Shown: in pieces, positions 8,846 through 20,936 of the stretch
Numbering within the stretch: position 1 is the first letter of the stretch
How the letters are laid out: each line of letters starts with the position of its first letter
Source: Saussurea involucrata
Taxonomy: Eukaryota; Streptophyta; Magnoliopsida; Asterales; Asteraceae
NCBI GenBank assembly: GCA_033807775.1
Contig: CM066326.1
Coordinates: 50,707,617-50,771,616, forward strand
Direction of reading: 5' to 3'
Length of the DNA: 64,000 nucleotides
Position numbers and translations under genes: made by a program
Notes under the pieces: model-generated
Seen by the model: only the letters and a program-made list of their open reading frames with translations
What the model was told of the DNA's origin: nothing
Database searches by the model: none

Positions 8846-11800
8846 TAAGTTTGAGAGAATTAGGTGTTGATTTTGGATACCTACACTCAAACTAGCGTTT
8901 GTTTAAGTAAATGAGAGCGAAATTCACCTTTAGGCACTTTAAGATAGTATGTTTTGAGATCAATGGATGTTGTTAGAAACGAGGATCACGTCGAGAGTAG
9001 CATGGATAATCATGTACGGTTCGTTCATAGTGACACCTGGCCAGTGTCATGGTGAACCTACTGGTACATGTGCATACTTGAATTGCTTTCATGGGATGAT
9101 CGTTGGGGTAGTGAAGGAGGTTCTAAGCTAGTAGTCGTTAGAATAGATGGACGATTCTAGCATTAGTCACTTGGATAGATGATAAGCATGATGTTTGCTT
9201 TAAGTAGACCGTTTCGGGTCAAGATTGATGGTTGGACTAGAACCATAGGCTTATTGAGCCGACTTTGATTTGATGAAAATCCGTAAGGTTAAGTGATGTA
9301 TTTCCCAACTTACCTTAAGAGGTTTGAATATCCGGATGAAAATAGTAGACCGGAGGATTTGGAGGAGTATGAGTGGAGACGTTGAATGCCGACTAAATCA
9401 TGCACGAAGTTTATTTTGGAAATAAATTGCATCAATTGTTTCTTGTGTTTCCAATCCTTATGTGGATTGTGTTATAAATTTTGAGAAATGTTTGGCACGC
9501 ACACAAGATTTCAAATTATGGTTTTAAAAGTGCATGAAACTGTTTTATCGCGGGAGTTGCGAACTCCGCCGGGATTTGTTTTGCCTTATTTCATCGTTGT
9601 TCAACATTTGTTTTGGATGTAATGATAATCATATATAAATGATGTTTGAGATGTTGGGCAATAACTACGGCTTGTGACTTTAACATTGGATCTCCTCCAC
9701 ATATGTTAGAGTTTGGACAGAAAGTTATTTTTCCATTATGTCTATGTGAGATTATTTTGGGGATTTTGTTTAATGAGAGTTGTTAAACAATGTCGTTTAT
9801 GTGGTATTACCCTAGAAGGGGATTTTTGGGATTTTGGCGTCTTATTTATGATTTTTGCTTTTAGCAATTTGGCTTTGGAAGCATGGTGTTTAGCGCCGTT
9901 TTATTGACTTGGAGTCATTGAGTCCATGGAGGTTCATGGAGTTTGGTTTTACGACATGTTGAGTCGTGTGAGTACAATTTTACAATGTGCATACTCTAAT
10001 TGCTTATGTGAAAAGTTTACAAGTTTTGGTTGGGCATTTGGTCCCACTCGAGTTTGGCTGAGAAAAGTTAATTTTATGCCATAAGGTGACTAAGAAAAGA
10101 TGAGTTTGGAACTCTAGTGTCGCGTATCTTTTCTTTCAAAAAGTTTGTGTTACTAAGTATTTCATTGCAAATAGTTCGGTGTATGGATTGATTTATACGT
10201 GGCTTAAGTGATGCATGAAAGAACATTTTTGGTGGCATTTTATAATAAATTGCTCGGTGCGCTTTTGGTCAGTTAAATGTTTATTACCGTTTTTATGTGA
10301 AACGTATTATATCGACTTAGGGGTATGCATAGCTTGGTAACCATTGTTTCTCGTCACTTTGTTGAACGAATTGTGATGTGAAAATGTTTTATAGACTCTT
10401 GTTTAAATGATGACCATTCGGTCAAAGGGTGTTTTGGTGTTGTAGAAATCATGCACAGTTCGCAATGCTTTGCATTTTGAAAATGAAAATGTGTTAGTCG
10501 TTGACATTTGGTTAACTTTGATTTGCCGATTATTTTGGAAGAATCGAAAACCTTTTTGGTTTTTGGAGAAATATGTGTTGGGAGTATTTGGACAAATACA
10601 TTTTTAGCAATTACGTTTTGACGTTTTGTGTCCCAAGTACGAAACCTTGAGAAAATGATTCGTGAGGAAGATTTTAGAAAATTTTTGTATAAAATTATAG
10701 TACGCGAGATTTCTTATGTTTTGGACATTGATACGCACCGTTGGTGCAATTTGGGATTTGAAAATAGGTTGGAACCCTTTTTGGTGCCAACAATTATTAA
10801 CACTTAATTCCTTGTATGTTTTGGAAAACGCACCGTTGGGTGCAAGTTTGTCGAGAACGTCTTATTCAAATGGCATTATAGGACCAGACGGGAAATTTTG
10901 AGAAATTGATTTAAAGAGTTTCCTCTTTTGGAAAATTGGTCGCGAACTGTTTGATGCATGTAATTTCGTTTCAAGGAAATCTGTAATGGTAATGTTACAA
11001 GCTTGCATGTCTACCCCAATGTGAAGTTGTATAATGCTTTAGTCGATATTTGCGAGTGATGGAAACGTATGGGTTTTTGTATTAACTAAGGAATTTGCAC
11101 AAGTCATTTTGTGTTTTGACTAAGAGCATTGTTAAACCGTTCCATCGTTTTGTGTAATAAACTGACGCGCGTAAATTTTTGTTGATGAACCTTGCCTCAT
11201 GCCGTTTTATGGATGGCAAGGGAATGTTGGGGTCGAATGCCGTTTGGAACGCTTTTGAAATACGTGCACACTTTGCGTCGCACCCCATTTAAGGTCGAGC
11301 AATCACTTTACATGCATGTCATGAGTCAATCCATACTAGAACTGTAGCGGTTCCTTGTAGAGAAATTATTTACTACGCTTTTGCGTTTTATGGGTAAACT
11401 GAATTGCAATGAAATGGTTTTCAGCATGATTTTCATATGTGGGACGAGCGTGTCCAGTTTTACGTAACTACCGAGCTGATAGTAGTAGTTTTGTGCGTAC
11501 GGTGTATTCGATATGAAAATCTTAGTATTGAAAATATTTTGTGAATGGTTTTGCTTAATTGGCATATTTATTGAATAACGCACTTGAAAACCTTGAACTC
11601 GTTAGGACCTTGGAAAGAGTAAGAAACCCAGCTAAGGGTAAGTGCGTGTAGCACTTGACGGTGGAAGGTTGCGTATTCCACGCGTGTTCTTAGTTTGGGC
11701 CGGATGATTTCGGTATTTAAGTAAATGTGGTTGCGATAATTGGAGGCTTAGACTTGCGATAACACATTTTGGGGTTTGTTTAGCCGTTTTGTTGACAACC

Positions 11801-12464
11801 TTAGTTTTGGTGGAAACCCTCGGTAAACGGAAATCGTGTGGGGAGTCCCATTAGAGTTCAAGCATGGTGGTATAACTAAGTGTCAACCTTTGTGGGTTGG
11901 AGATTGGGAACCGTTAGCATATTCGGAGGGTGTAGTCCGATTTTAAACGAAACGAGGATAGCGGTTGCAGCAAATCCTAAGATACTCAAGCGTAATGAGT
12001 AGATTTTGTAGTGATGATTTTCCTTGGGCGGTAAAGGAACCTGCCGGATGACTGATGTTGTGACGAGTCCTTGGAGTCTTTTAGAACTCGTGGAGTTATC
12101 TGACAGTAAATGGTAAGGATGATCGGAGTTGATGATTTTGTTGGGTTCATTAGTGAACAAACCTTGGGGTGATTTAGAATCCGAAACTGGAACGAGATGT
12201 ATGGAACATCTAAGGTTGGGAGACGACCGGAGTCGTTTAACTAGGAGTTATCCTAGTGGTTGGAATGTTGTTACGGACAGGTAACGTGTACTTGAAGGAG
12301 TTTTGTGGGTAAGAAATTATTCGAGGAATTGTCTTTGTAAGACTGTGTGGGGGAAAATTAGATTTCAGTAGGAATTATTTAATTTTGGCCGGCATTGAGT
12401 CGGTTAGCCGTGATTTGTAAAGGATGTAGATTTCGAGGACGAAATCTTTCAAGGTTGGGAGAAT
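8846..12464 (+). other. E2 internal region, no coding capacity
   Basis: About 3.6 kb with no ORF beyond ~95 codons and no gag, protease, RT or integrase motif that I can recognise in either strand. Its last ~40 bases resemble the conserved 3' end of gypsy elements. The arrangement (large noncoding interior, intact PBS and polypurine tract) fits a LARD-type nonautonomous element. Confidence 0.65.
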
Positions 12465-15281
12465 TGTAACACCCGTGATTTTCGGGTAAGTACGACTTTG
12501 ATTCAGGAGGAATCGATCTTGTAAGGAAATTATAGAAAATAGTATTTGGAGTTAAATCCTAGTTTTTATTGTCTTGTTGGATGGGGAATTCGAATACGAG
12601 TCCAACGGTCCTTTCCGGAGCGAAAACGGAGCTATAACGAAGAAGTTATGGCCGAAACCGCGTTTTAGAAGGGAACCAAACAGAAGCTGGCGCCGATCTT
12701 GGCGCCGATTGATCGGCGCCGAGCACCTGGACGAAATAAATTCGGGTTTTAACCCCTTTTCTCCCTTTCTTTTATCATTCCCTCATCCCTCTCTCGATTT
12801 TCTTCACTTCCCTCACCCTCTCTCAACCGATTTCTCTCAAGAAACACCATCCCCTCCCCTCTCCTTCCTCATTTCTTCACGAAATCGAACCCTTTACCAC
12901 CATTGATGATCGTTTTAGGAGTTTGAAGCTTTTGGGAGTTTTGGAGTTCTTCCTTGACGGATTCAAGTGATTAAGGTAATTCCTTGTTAATTTGTTGTTA
13001 TAGTTCACTTCCCTTCCGTCTTGTGATGTTGTGGACCGATTTTGGTGATGATTGGGTAAGGGAATCTTGTTTTCTTCATCTACAAAACTAGGGTTTGGTA
13101 TAAAATGGGTATTTTAGTATGTTATGGATGGATGATGATTCCTTATGGTTGGATTGTATTATTGATGGTTGAGAATTCATAAATCTAGGTTTTGGAAGTT
13201 TTGGTTTGAGGATGCAAACTTCATCAAAGGAGCATACGTTTGGAGAACTCTAGATTTAGCTTAAATCTAGCAAGGTGAGTTCAAGTTACTTTGCGAAAAC
13301 GTTGTACATGCCAAAATGAATATTTTGCAAATATGTGTGTGTTTTACTTGAAAATGTATGTGGTTGAGTTAATTGGTTGATTTAACTCTTTTGAAGCGTT
13401 TATCTTCATAAATGTGTAAAACACCCATATTTGGGGCTTTTGGATGTTTGGATGGTTAGAAACCATAAATTGTCTTTAAAAGATTATTTTCTCAAAATGA
13501 GGTTTAATTGATGGTTTAATCATATATGTGTAAATGATTTTGTAAACCAATTGGGAAATACACTTTTAAGTGTTATGTGTCATTTTGAGAATTATAAGGG
13601 TGTGAGTCCTTTGGGAAACCCTTTTTGTTTAACCCGTGATGAGTTTTGGGGTTAATGATGATTTTGAAGTATAGCTTGCCTAAACAAAGTTTAAATGTGT
13701 TTTTGACCGACGTATGGGTCTAGCAAGCTTGGAGCACTTTGCTCGGTTTTGATTTTGAGATAGTCTTGGGACATTTGTCCGGTTTAAATGGCTCGATGTG
13801 GAGTCTTATTTACGGGTTGCTTTTATTGCACCGTGTTGCACATTATTGCACGTTGTTGATAATTTACATGCTAAGGGTGGAGTCTAGGATGTGTTATGCT
13901 TAATTGCATTTTCATTTGCATGAGGTGACGTCAATAAATGATCATTAGATCTTTGAGCAGAGGGCTCAGTTTTGGACTCAATTGAGTCTTGAGGGCATTT
14001 GCCCGGTTTTAATAAGCTCGACGTGGGCTTGGGGTTTGCATTGCATGAGTTGCATCATATTTGAGGTTTACATGATTTGAATGCATTGGTTATTCTTTTG
14101 ATGTCATGTATAAATTTTAAGTTAAGTAAGCTTGTTGTGGATGGTGGGTTTGCCAAGGTAAAGACCTAGTATGGTTGAACTTGGTGGTTTTAAATGGACT
14201 AAAGACCTAGTATGGTTGATGTCTAAGAGGGGCTAAAGACCTAGTATGGTTGATGCCAAAGACGGACTAAAGACCTAGTATGGTTGATGTCTAAGATGGG
14301 CTAAAGATCTAGTATGATTGATGCTGAGGACTGACTAAAGACCTAGTATGGTTGATGTCATCCCTTTTCCACATCCAAGAAGCTTACTTGCATTTATTTA
14401 ATCGTGGTATAATTTATGTGTTTGCCACATTCGATGAGATCGGGTTTTCCCCGTTACCAAAGGGTGTTGATTTCGGGTATTTTATCTATTCACGTTGTTG
14501 CGGTTATATTACATGCATTTGGATGTTTTAACTGCTGGAGTTTTAGCTTATGATATTTGGGTCTTAATACATTTTACGCTTGCGTGAGTTTTGCTTCGTA
14601 TTATGTTTCCAATGAAAGATTTTATTTAAATGGATGTTGTCCATGTTTTAAGGGTTGAGTATGTATTGTCAACCGTGTTCGAAGGTTTTTCCTAAAACTA
14701 GAATTATTCACGTATTTGAGTGAGTTGGGGTTGTAACTCATTTTTTTGGGAAAACGCTTTACACTTTTGGGATGGATTCCCATGGATTTTGAGTGCGTTG
14801 GAAAATGAGTCAGTTATGCTGTTTGGGAAATCTTTTTGGGAATGATAGTCTCTGTCGCAAGCTTTCATTAAAAGATTTATTTAAATCATGACTAGGATTA
14901 TTAATTGTCGATTTATGATTTTATATAGTCATGATAAAATGCTTGAACTCACTAGGCGTAAGCCTAACCCCTTTTATTTGTCGGCATGTGCAACAGGCTC
15001 AGGTTGGGGTAGCTCTAGCTACATTGTGAAGTGGCGAGTGCTAGTAATGTGCACGAGAGGTGAATAGCTTAAGTTATGTTTCCGCATTTACCCTTGGGAA
15101 GTAGCACTTGTGTTTGGATTAAGTGATGTCCGAAGCGAGTTTAGTTTTGGTAATGAGACTTGTGTTGTACGCGTTGTTTGGAGATAACCATAGTTTGTAA
15201 TTTGAGGTATTTTACCTAATATTTCGGATGTAATATTGAAAATTTTAATTAGTTGCTCTTTCCAAATTTGAGGGTGTTACA
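12465..15281 (+). repeat. E2 3' LTR (2817 bp, full length)
   Basis: It includes the segment deleted from the 5' copy. That segment carries three GGCGCC palindromes (12689, 12701, 12715) in an inverted arrangement GGCGCCGAT...ATCGGCGCC. A pyrimidine-rich, ORF-like leader follows at 12725-12906. The 6-unit repeat is at 14160-14360, and CTCACTAGGCGTAAGCCTAA near 14950 recurs in the solo LTR at 61.4 kb. Confidence 0.9.
14160..14360 (+). repeat. Tandem repeat in E2 3' LTR
   Basis: Same six-unit AAGACCTAGTATGGTTGA array as at 7711-7912, with one or two base differences. Confidence 0.9.
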
Positions 15282-15286
15282 TGCTT

Positions 15287-15691
15287 CCTCTTCAAACAAT
15301 ACAGTTTCTTCTCAAAACACTTTTTCTGAAAATGGATCTATTGGTAAACCTCCTAAGTTTAATCCAAACAACTTTTCTTTGTGGAAAAGTATAATGATGT
15401 TTTTCATGGAAGGAGTGGATAACAGATACCCTACTATTCTCAGTGAGGGACCTTTTGTCCCTAGAGTTTGGGATCGCTATGAAACTAAAAAATTCGGCCA
15501 AGAAAGTGTTGGTCAAGATGATTCTGATGATTCCTCTGATGAAGAAAAATCTGTTGTAACAGGTCGGTATATTCTTAAAAATCCCAAGAAATATACTGAT
15601 GAAGAAAAACGTCTTGTTTCTTTAGATTCCAAAGTTAGGACCATCATTGCCCTCTCTCTTCCTGATGAAGTGTACCACTCTCTAGTAAATG
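15287..15691 (+). pseudogene. E1 gag, N-terminal segment
   Basis: It continues in frame from the ATG at 6983. The segment encodes the copia gag N-terminus: KPPKFNPNNFSLWKSIM, then MEGVDNRYP and the conserved SLPDEVYHSLVN. The last motif is nearly the same in E3 gag (ALPDEVYHSVMN). E3 interrupts the frame after AAATG; it resumes at 28756. The segment itself has no stop. Confidence 0.85.
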
Positions 15692-16659
15692 TGTTGGTCC
15701 CGAAAGGCCTATACAAGTTTGTAGAAGGGGGGGGGGGGGGTTGAATACAAACACACTATTTTACTTTTCTAAATTGTTTATTGATAAATCATTAACAATT
15801 TACAGCTTGTTGCGGAAACAAGATTAAGGATAAACCTAAATCTAAACAAGTTGGAACACTAAGGTTTCTTGCACTAAGAAAGATAAGGAGATTACTAATA
15901 AAATCCTATCTTGAGAGAGATTTGAACTTGTCCAGAGTTAGCAAGTTACTTCAAAATGAAGTGAGTTCATCTCTTTATATACTGCATGCATTTAATGCAA
16001 GTCAGTATATACTTTACACGTGTCATCAGCTGGTTGGTTGCATGTCATTGACCTTGGTTGACAACCTTAGTAGCCGTAAGGATGAACAGTGTAGTATCAG
16101 AGTGGTTGTACGATTTCAGATATTCGGAGGTTCTTTTCTGACAATTCGTACGGAGGCGTGCAAGGGTGGTTAAGACAAAAGTACTTTGTACGGAGGACTT
16201 CATGATCAGCTTTCGTTGATTCAGCGATTATCATTTACTATTCAGCAGATGATAAAGTTCAGCGATAGCTGAAGTCTTGTACTTGATACTTCACGTTGAG
16301 TGGACAAATCTGAGTCTTCGCTGATCCGCATCAGTTCATTAGGAGACTTGTCGCTGGTTCTTGAGCTTGATCTTCGACTTCAGCGTAGAACCTTTGTTGA
16401 CGTGAAACTTGTCTTCAGGGATCATAAGTAAACAACTAACTTATCAGCGATCACCATAAGGACTGAACAGACTCAGCGCTTTATGGTGAACAATTTCGCT
16501 GAATGTTTATTTTAAAGAGCGAGAGTTCCTATCAGCGGTACTGTAAGATCTTAGTACTTATCAGCGATAGTGAAACTCTGATACATATTGTTTACTTACA
16601 ATTTTCACTAAGTATTTAAGAGAGGGTCATTATCAAATCACTGAGGGTTTGGATCAACA
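15692..16659 (-). repeat. E3 3' LTR (968 bp)
   Basis: On + it reads TGTTGGTCCCGAAAGG ... TTTGGATCAACA. A G14 run at 15727-15740 (poly-C on the element strand) lies in U5. The element-strand AATAAACAATTT just before the poly-C resembles a polyadenylation signal. At least nine TCAGCG/CGCTGA hexamers lie in the U3 half. Confidence 0.93.
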
Positions 16660-16672
16660 ATCTCCCCCTATT
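16660..16672 (-). promoter_or_regulatory. E3 polypurine tract
   Basis: On the minus strand AAATAGGGGGAGAT directly precedes the 3' LTR. It is nearly the same as the tract of E1 (AATAGGGGGAGAT at 32849-32862). Confidence 0.85.
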
Positions 16673-16925
16673 TGATTATGACATAGCAACAAAGAAAATT
16701 GCTATTTAATGAAAACATAAGGATAAAAAGAACTCATAAAATATTTTTCTCTTTTACTGTTTTCTGGGATCTTTTCAGTACTGATGGAGTAAAGTACGTT
16801 CGCTGAAATCTTTCTTTAAAATATTGAATCAGGTTACAATGAAGAACAGAAAGATTACAAGTACAAGCGAAATAATTTACAAGTACAGAAGGATAACTGA
16901 TACAATAGAGAAAAAGGAGATTATA

Positions 16926-19900
16926 TCAGCTTTCAAAGGGTTCTTCCTTAATGAGAAGTTCATCAAGGGTCTTTTTAGTGGGGATCATCCAGTCAGGGAC
17001 ATTTACTCCTTGATTCTTTAACTTTAAAGCAACTTCAAAAATCAAGGGCTTCAGGTGTCTAGCTTTGATGTCGCGTCTGACTTCACACCAGTATACGAGA
17101 TCTCTGAGTTGTTCGATGGGAGCGATTTGGAGCTCAGAGACACGTTGAAAGTGATGATTTCCATCATAGTCTAAAAAGAATATACCATATGGATCACTTA
17201 CCACTGTGCCAGGGATGAAGGTTTCTCCAGGTGGTAGGGAGGTATCAAGCATTGAAAGATCAGCATCAGGGCCAAGAACTTCAGCACGAGAGAAACCAAT
17301 ACCTGTTTCATTTCGAATGATTGGTCCTGAATCAGAAACTTTCTTCTTCTTAGCAGAGGCTTTATTCGGTTGAGGAAGAGTAGGAGGAATATCTACAGCA
17401 GATGAAAGCAAGTCGATCTGTTTGTTTAAGATCATCTCAACATGGCTTTTGAATTTTGAGCGTGATCCCTGAATGGCTATTTTGTTTCTAACCATTCAGA
17501 GAGACCAAACTTTTCTAATGAGGCAGCATAGAAGGTTTGCTTGGTTTTGTCATCTCTGTAGACATCCACTTCAACAACAGGAACATCAACGAACATTTTT
17601 CCTCTGATATTGGCTTTGATTATCTTGGATGGTCTTGATCGATAGGTCAGCATTAGATTAGCCCATTCCAAGGTTGTATCAGAGACCTTTGTCTTTTCTC
17701 TAACGATTTCTTGAGCATCATCCCAGAGCTGACGTTGAACATCAATGGGGACTCTTTTCAGCTTGGGGTCTTTGATTGATCGTTGAGTAAGCTTGATGGC
17801 GTATTCTCTGTCTTTTTCTTCAGCTTCCTTTCTTTCAGCGATGAGGCGTTCAGCTCTGAGGTGTTCCTTGTATTCAGCTTTTGAAATTCTGAACTTAGGA
17901 GGAACTGAAGGCAGTTGATCACGCCTTAGAATGATTCGCTGATCCTCGAATTGCTTTATTATTTCTTCTCTTCTCTTTTGATCCTCTTCACTCAGCTTTT
18001 GAGGAGCTGAGGAAGGTCTGTTTCTGTGCGAGAGAGGTTGTTCTTCTGGTTCATCAGTCTCAGAGATCAAATCCAAGACTGGGATTATGTCTTCAGCGGC
18101 AGCTGGAATTATTGGTGAAGTCGCAATAGTAGAGCCTTCAGCAATATCCTCAAACAGGGGAGAGGACTAGCTGAAACGCAGCGATCTTACTAATAAGAAC
18201 TGGGTAGAACTTGGGTAGAAAAGATAGAAAAAGAATGTGGATGTGTAGAGAGGTTGTTGAGTAGAGAACTGATTGTGTATAGAGATGTTCAGGGAAGGAA
18301 TATAAGTAAAGTTTAGTGTACCTGACAAACCGGCTTTTCAAGTAAGATCGCCAGATTTTCATCTTCAGCGAGGCCTTTGCCTTTGCTTTTCTCAGCGCCA
18401 GAGGCTGAGGGCTTTGTCTTTGTCTTCTCCCCTGATGGTTCTTTTATTGAGATTCCCTTAAGATCTTTGATCCTTGGGGCAGGTTTGACGATAAAGAAAT
18501 CATCGTCATCTTCATCATCATCATCATCCTTCCTTGGAGAGGAGGATGGTTCATCTTCAGGGATGTCGATGTCTTCATCTTCTTCTGCTTCGGATTCCTC
18601 AGCATCTTCTTCGAGTTGCTCCCCCTCAGATACAGAGGCGAGCTTCTCGGTTCCCTCAGGGTTTTCATCTCCCTGAGGTCCAGCGTTCAGATCTTCATTC
18701 CTCTCTCCCCTGATAGATTCATCATGGGAAAGGTCTTCAGCGCTCTTGTTCAGATCTTCAGCGCTTTTGTTTAGATTTTCAGCGCTCTTCTCACCGGAAT
18801 GTTCAGCGCTCTTCTCCCCCTCTTTTTCATGATGACTGGGGGAGGAATGGGTAGATTCAGCATTGGTGTTATCTCTGTCTTCTGGGCCAGAGATTTTCAC
18901 ACAACCTTCAAGCCTTGCTATTCTGTCTTCTAGGCCAGAAATAGCAGGCGTGATTTTCTTCAGCTCTGTGCGATTCGCTGCTATGAAAGATTCCAAAATA
19001 GGGGCAGGAGCAGGAGCTGGATTATTTGCCTTGTTTACCAGCGTCTCGATCATCGTCTTCATAGAACTAACGTCGGTCTTTACAGAGCCTAAGTCAGTCT
19101 TGACTTCTGACATATCACCCTCGAGTTTTCCAACTGATGTCTTCAGCGTTGTTACTTCGCTGGACACGGTCGAAACTGAGGTTTTGAGGCTGGTGTAGTC
19201 AGTGTAGATGTCAGAGAGCACTTTGGCAAAATCGACGAGAGTCTTATCAAGGCCCTTGATGTCTTCAGTGGAAGCTTTCTTCTCCACCACCGTTGTCAGC
19301 TTTATCAAATTCTCTCCAGCGTTTGTTACAGCTGTTGAGTTGTTGGAGAGTGTGGTGGTGAGACTGGTCAGCTTTGTTTCCACAGACTTCAGAGAAGCGT
19401 TGATGTCTCCCAAATTAGGACCTGTAACATATAAGTACTTGTGAACAAAGGAAAGCTCAGAAGTTTCAGGTTTAGTTACAGTGTTTAAGGTGGGATTTGT
19501 ACCTGCAGGAGGATTGATGAACTCGTCAAAGTTGCAAGTTCCTGAATAATATTCCATATCCTCTTCGAAAGTTCGGTGAGGAATGGTGATCTCTGCAGGT
19601 CCTTTCTTCATCATTTGTTGAGAAGCGTCAGCGGTGGCTTCTGGAATGATGGCATCTCCAGTGTTCTTTGGAGGAGTGTCCAAGTGAGTGGAGGGAGAAG
19701 CGAAGGTTAAGATTGGGGTTCGGGTTCTGAGTTCAGCGTTGGAATCGCTGACAATCACTTCATCAGTCTTTTGAGAGACTGAGGGAGGTTGGGTAGTTTC
19801 CAAGTTTCTAACCTCAGCGTTTAGAGACGCTGAAGCCTGGATTGGAGGGATGGCTTGCACGGGTGTGGCAGAGCGTACCACGGAACTTTCCTTCAGCTCT

Positions 19901-20936
19901 TCAGAATGAGCTGAGGAGTCTTCAGCATGGAATTTCTGGGGTTGCTCCTTGGTTTTCTTGATCCTTTTGGAATCAAGTTGGGTGTGAGAGGGTTTCCTTT
20001 TCCTAGAAGGAGAGGATTTTGTGGCCGGGGTATCAGCGATGGGTATTGTCGCTGAAGGAGCCACAGAAAGCGGAGAATTTAGAAGAGTGAGAAGAGTAGA
20101 GAGACGTACATCGTTGGCGACAGGCTTGAAATCGAGCACCTTAGGGCCAACCTGAGAAATTTCAGGTCACCCTCTTGAGGATAGCTTTCCTTCAGGCCAT
20201 ATTGGAAGATGGCGCTGATGAATCGTGGGTATGGAACCCATGCTGGTCTGTCAGCGGCAGAATCGACACGTTGAATCAGGTCTTCATAAATAATGGAGGC
20301 CCAGTCAATGTTTAGACCTTTCAGCAGTGCGTATCCCATGGACTGCTGAGGTTGGGCGGCTTGATCAGAAGATCCGGATTTCGCTGTCATGCAGCTGATC
20401 AGGTGAGCGAAGATGAAGTTCAACTCGCTGGGCATCTTGGATTTCTTTATCAGCGTCAGTTTCTTCTCAGGCTTCTTGTCCCTTCCAATATCCCAGATAT
20501 AACCCATTGCGTCAAGGAAAGCAATGATTTCTTCTTTGTCAGTGTGCTTCTTGTGGTCAGGGAATGGGACGAAGGGTTTTTCTTTGGTGGCATTTGGGAA
20601 GTTCAGGGCTTTTCGGATTATGGCGTGGGTTATCTTGATGGTGCCATACTCAGTATCGCTGAGTATGCAGTCGATGGTTTTGGATGGATCTTTGGCAGAG
20701 GGAAGCTCAGTGTGTCTGGAAGAGTACCAGAACTGGGATAAGAGCCGCTGACTGGCAGGAGGTGTTATGGTCAGGGCTGTGTAGATGGGGCTGTTCTTCA
20801 GAAAACTCACAGCATCGTCCAGATGTGATACTTGCTTCCGAGGAGGAAACTCGAGAAGAGCTGAGAGGTTGTTGGCCTTAGTCCAATCTAGTTGATCCAG
20901 CTCGAACTTAACCTGAGGAGCTCTGAAGATGTCCAT
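16926..20936 (-). pseudogene. E3 env-position ORF (function unknown), ~1,280 codons in frameshifted pieces
   Basis: Open pieces on the minus strand: 20936 to ~20145, ~20139-18322, 18166 to ~17492, and ~17495-16926. Pieces 2 and 3 join in frame through a predicted phase-0 intron. The joins near 20140 and 17490 need one-base shifts. Order: a globular ~270-residue N-terminal part (SQFWYSS, PSELNFIFAHLISC, PYPRFISAIFQYGL), a Ser/Thr/Pro-rich basic linker, and a long heptad-like segment (about 19060-19430, Leu/Thr/Val repeats). Then come KSAE(D/N)L repeats, an acidic Asp/Glu tract, and a basic charged C-terminal part. The position after pol matches env-like ORFs of SIRE elements, but I see no convincing signal peptide or membrane span, so no envelope function is claimed. 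Confidence 0.65.
18167..18321 (-). other. Predicted 155-bp intron inside the E3 env-position ORF
   Basis: The minus-strand donor CAG|GTACAC follows codon 18324-18322. The acceptor GCTAG|TCC precedes 18166. The junction is phase 0, and both flanking frames stay open only if it is removed: an in-frame TAA lies 7 bases into the intron and a TAG at its end. The intron is pyrimidine-rich. Confidence 0.6.

Larger units (their letters stand above)
6993..15281 (+). mobile_element. E2: noncoding Ty3/gypsy-like LTR element inserted in E1 gag
   Basis: Both LTRs start TGTAACACCCGTGATTTTCG and end GAGGGTGTTACA. The 5-bp TSD TGCTT lies at 6988-6992 and 15282-15286. An iMet PBS follows the left LTR and a polypurine-like AAGGTTGGGAGAAT precedes the right. 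ATTTCGAGGACGAAATC just before that tract is characteristic of the 3' end of gypsy elements. The internal 3.6 kb has no long ORF, so E2 must have depended on another element's proteins. Confidence 0.9.

Noticed and set aside
12574..12906. 110-codon ORF in the E2 3' LTR
   Set aside because: LTR leader sequence with no match to known domains; the Arg/Pro bias comes from GC- and pyrimidine-rich sequence.
15922..16173. 83-codon ORF, identical at 28013-28264
   Set aside because: It lies in both LTRs of E3 on the antisense strand; identity reflects LTR duplication, not coding conservation.
18377..18676. Serine-rich ORF on the + strand
   Set aside because: Antisense shadow of the acidic Asp/Glu tract in the E3 env-position ORF.
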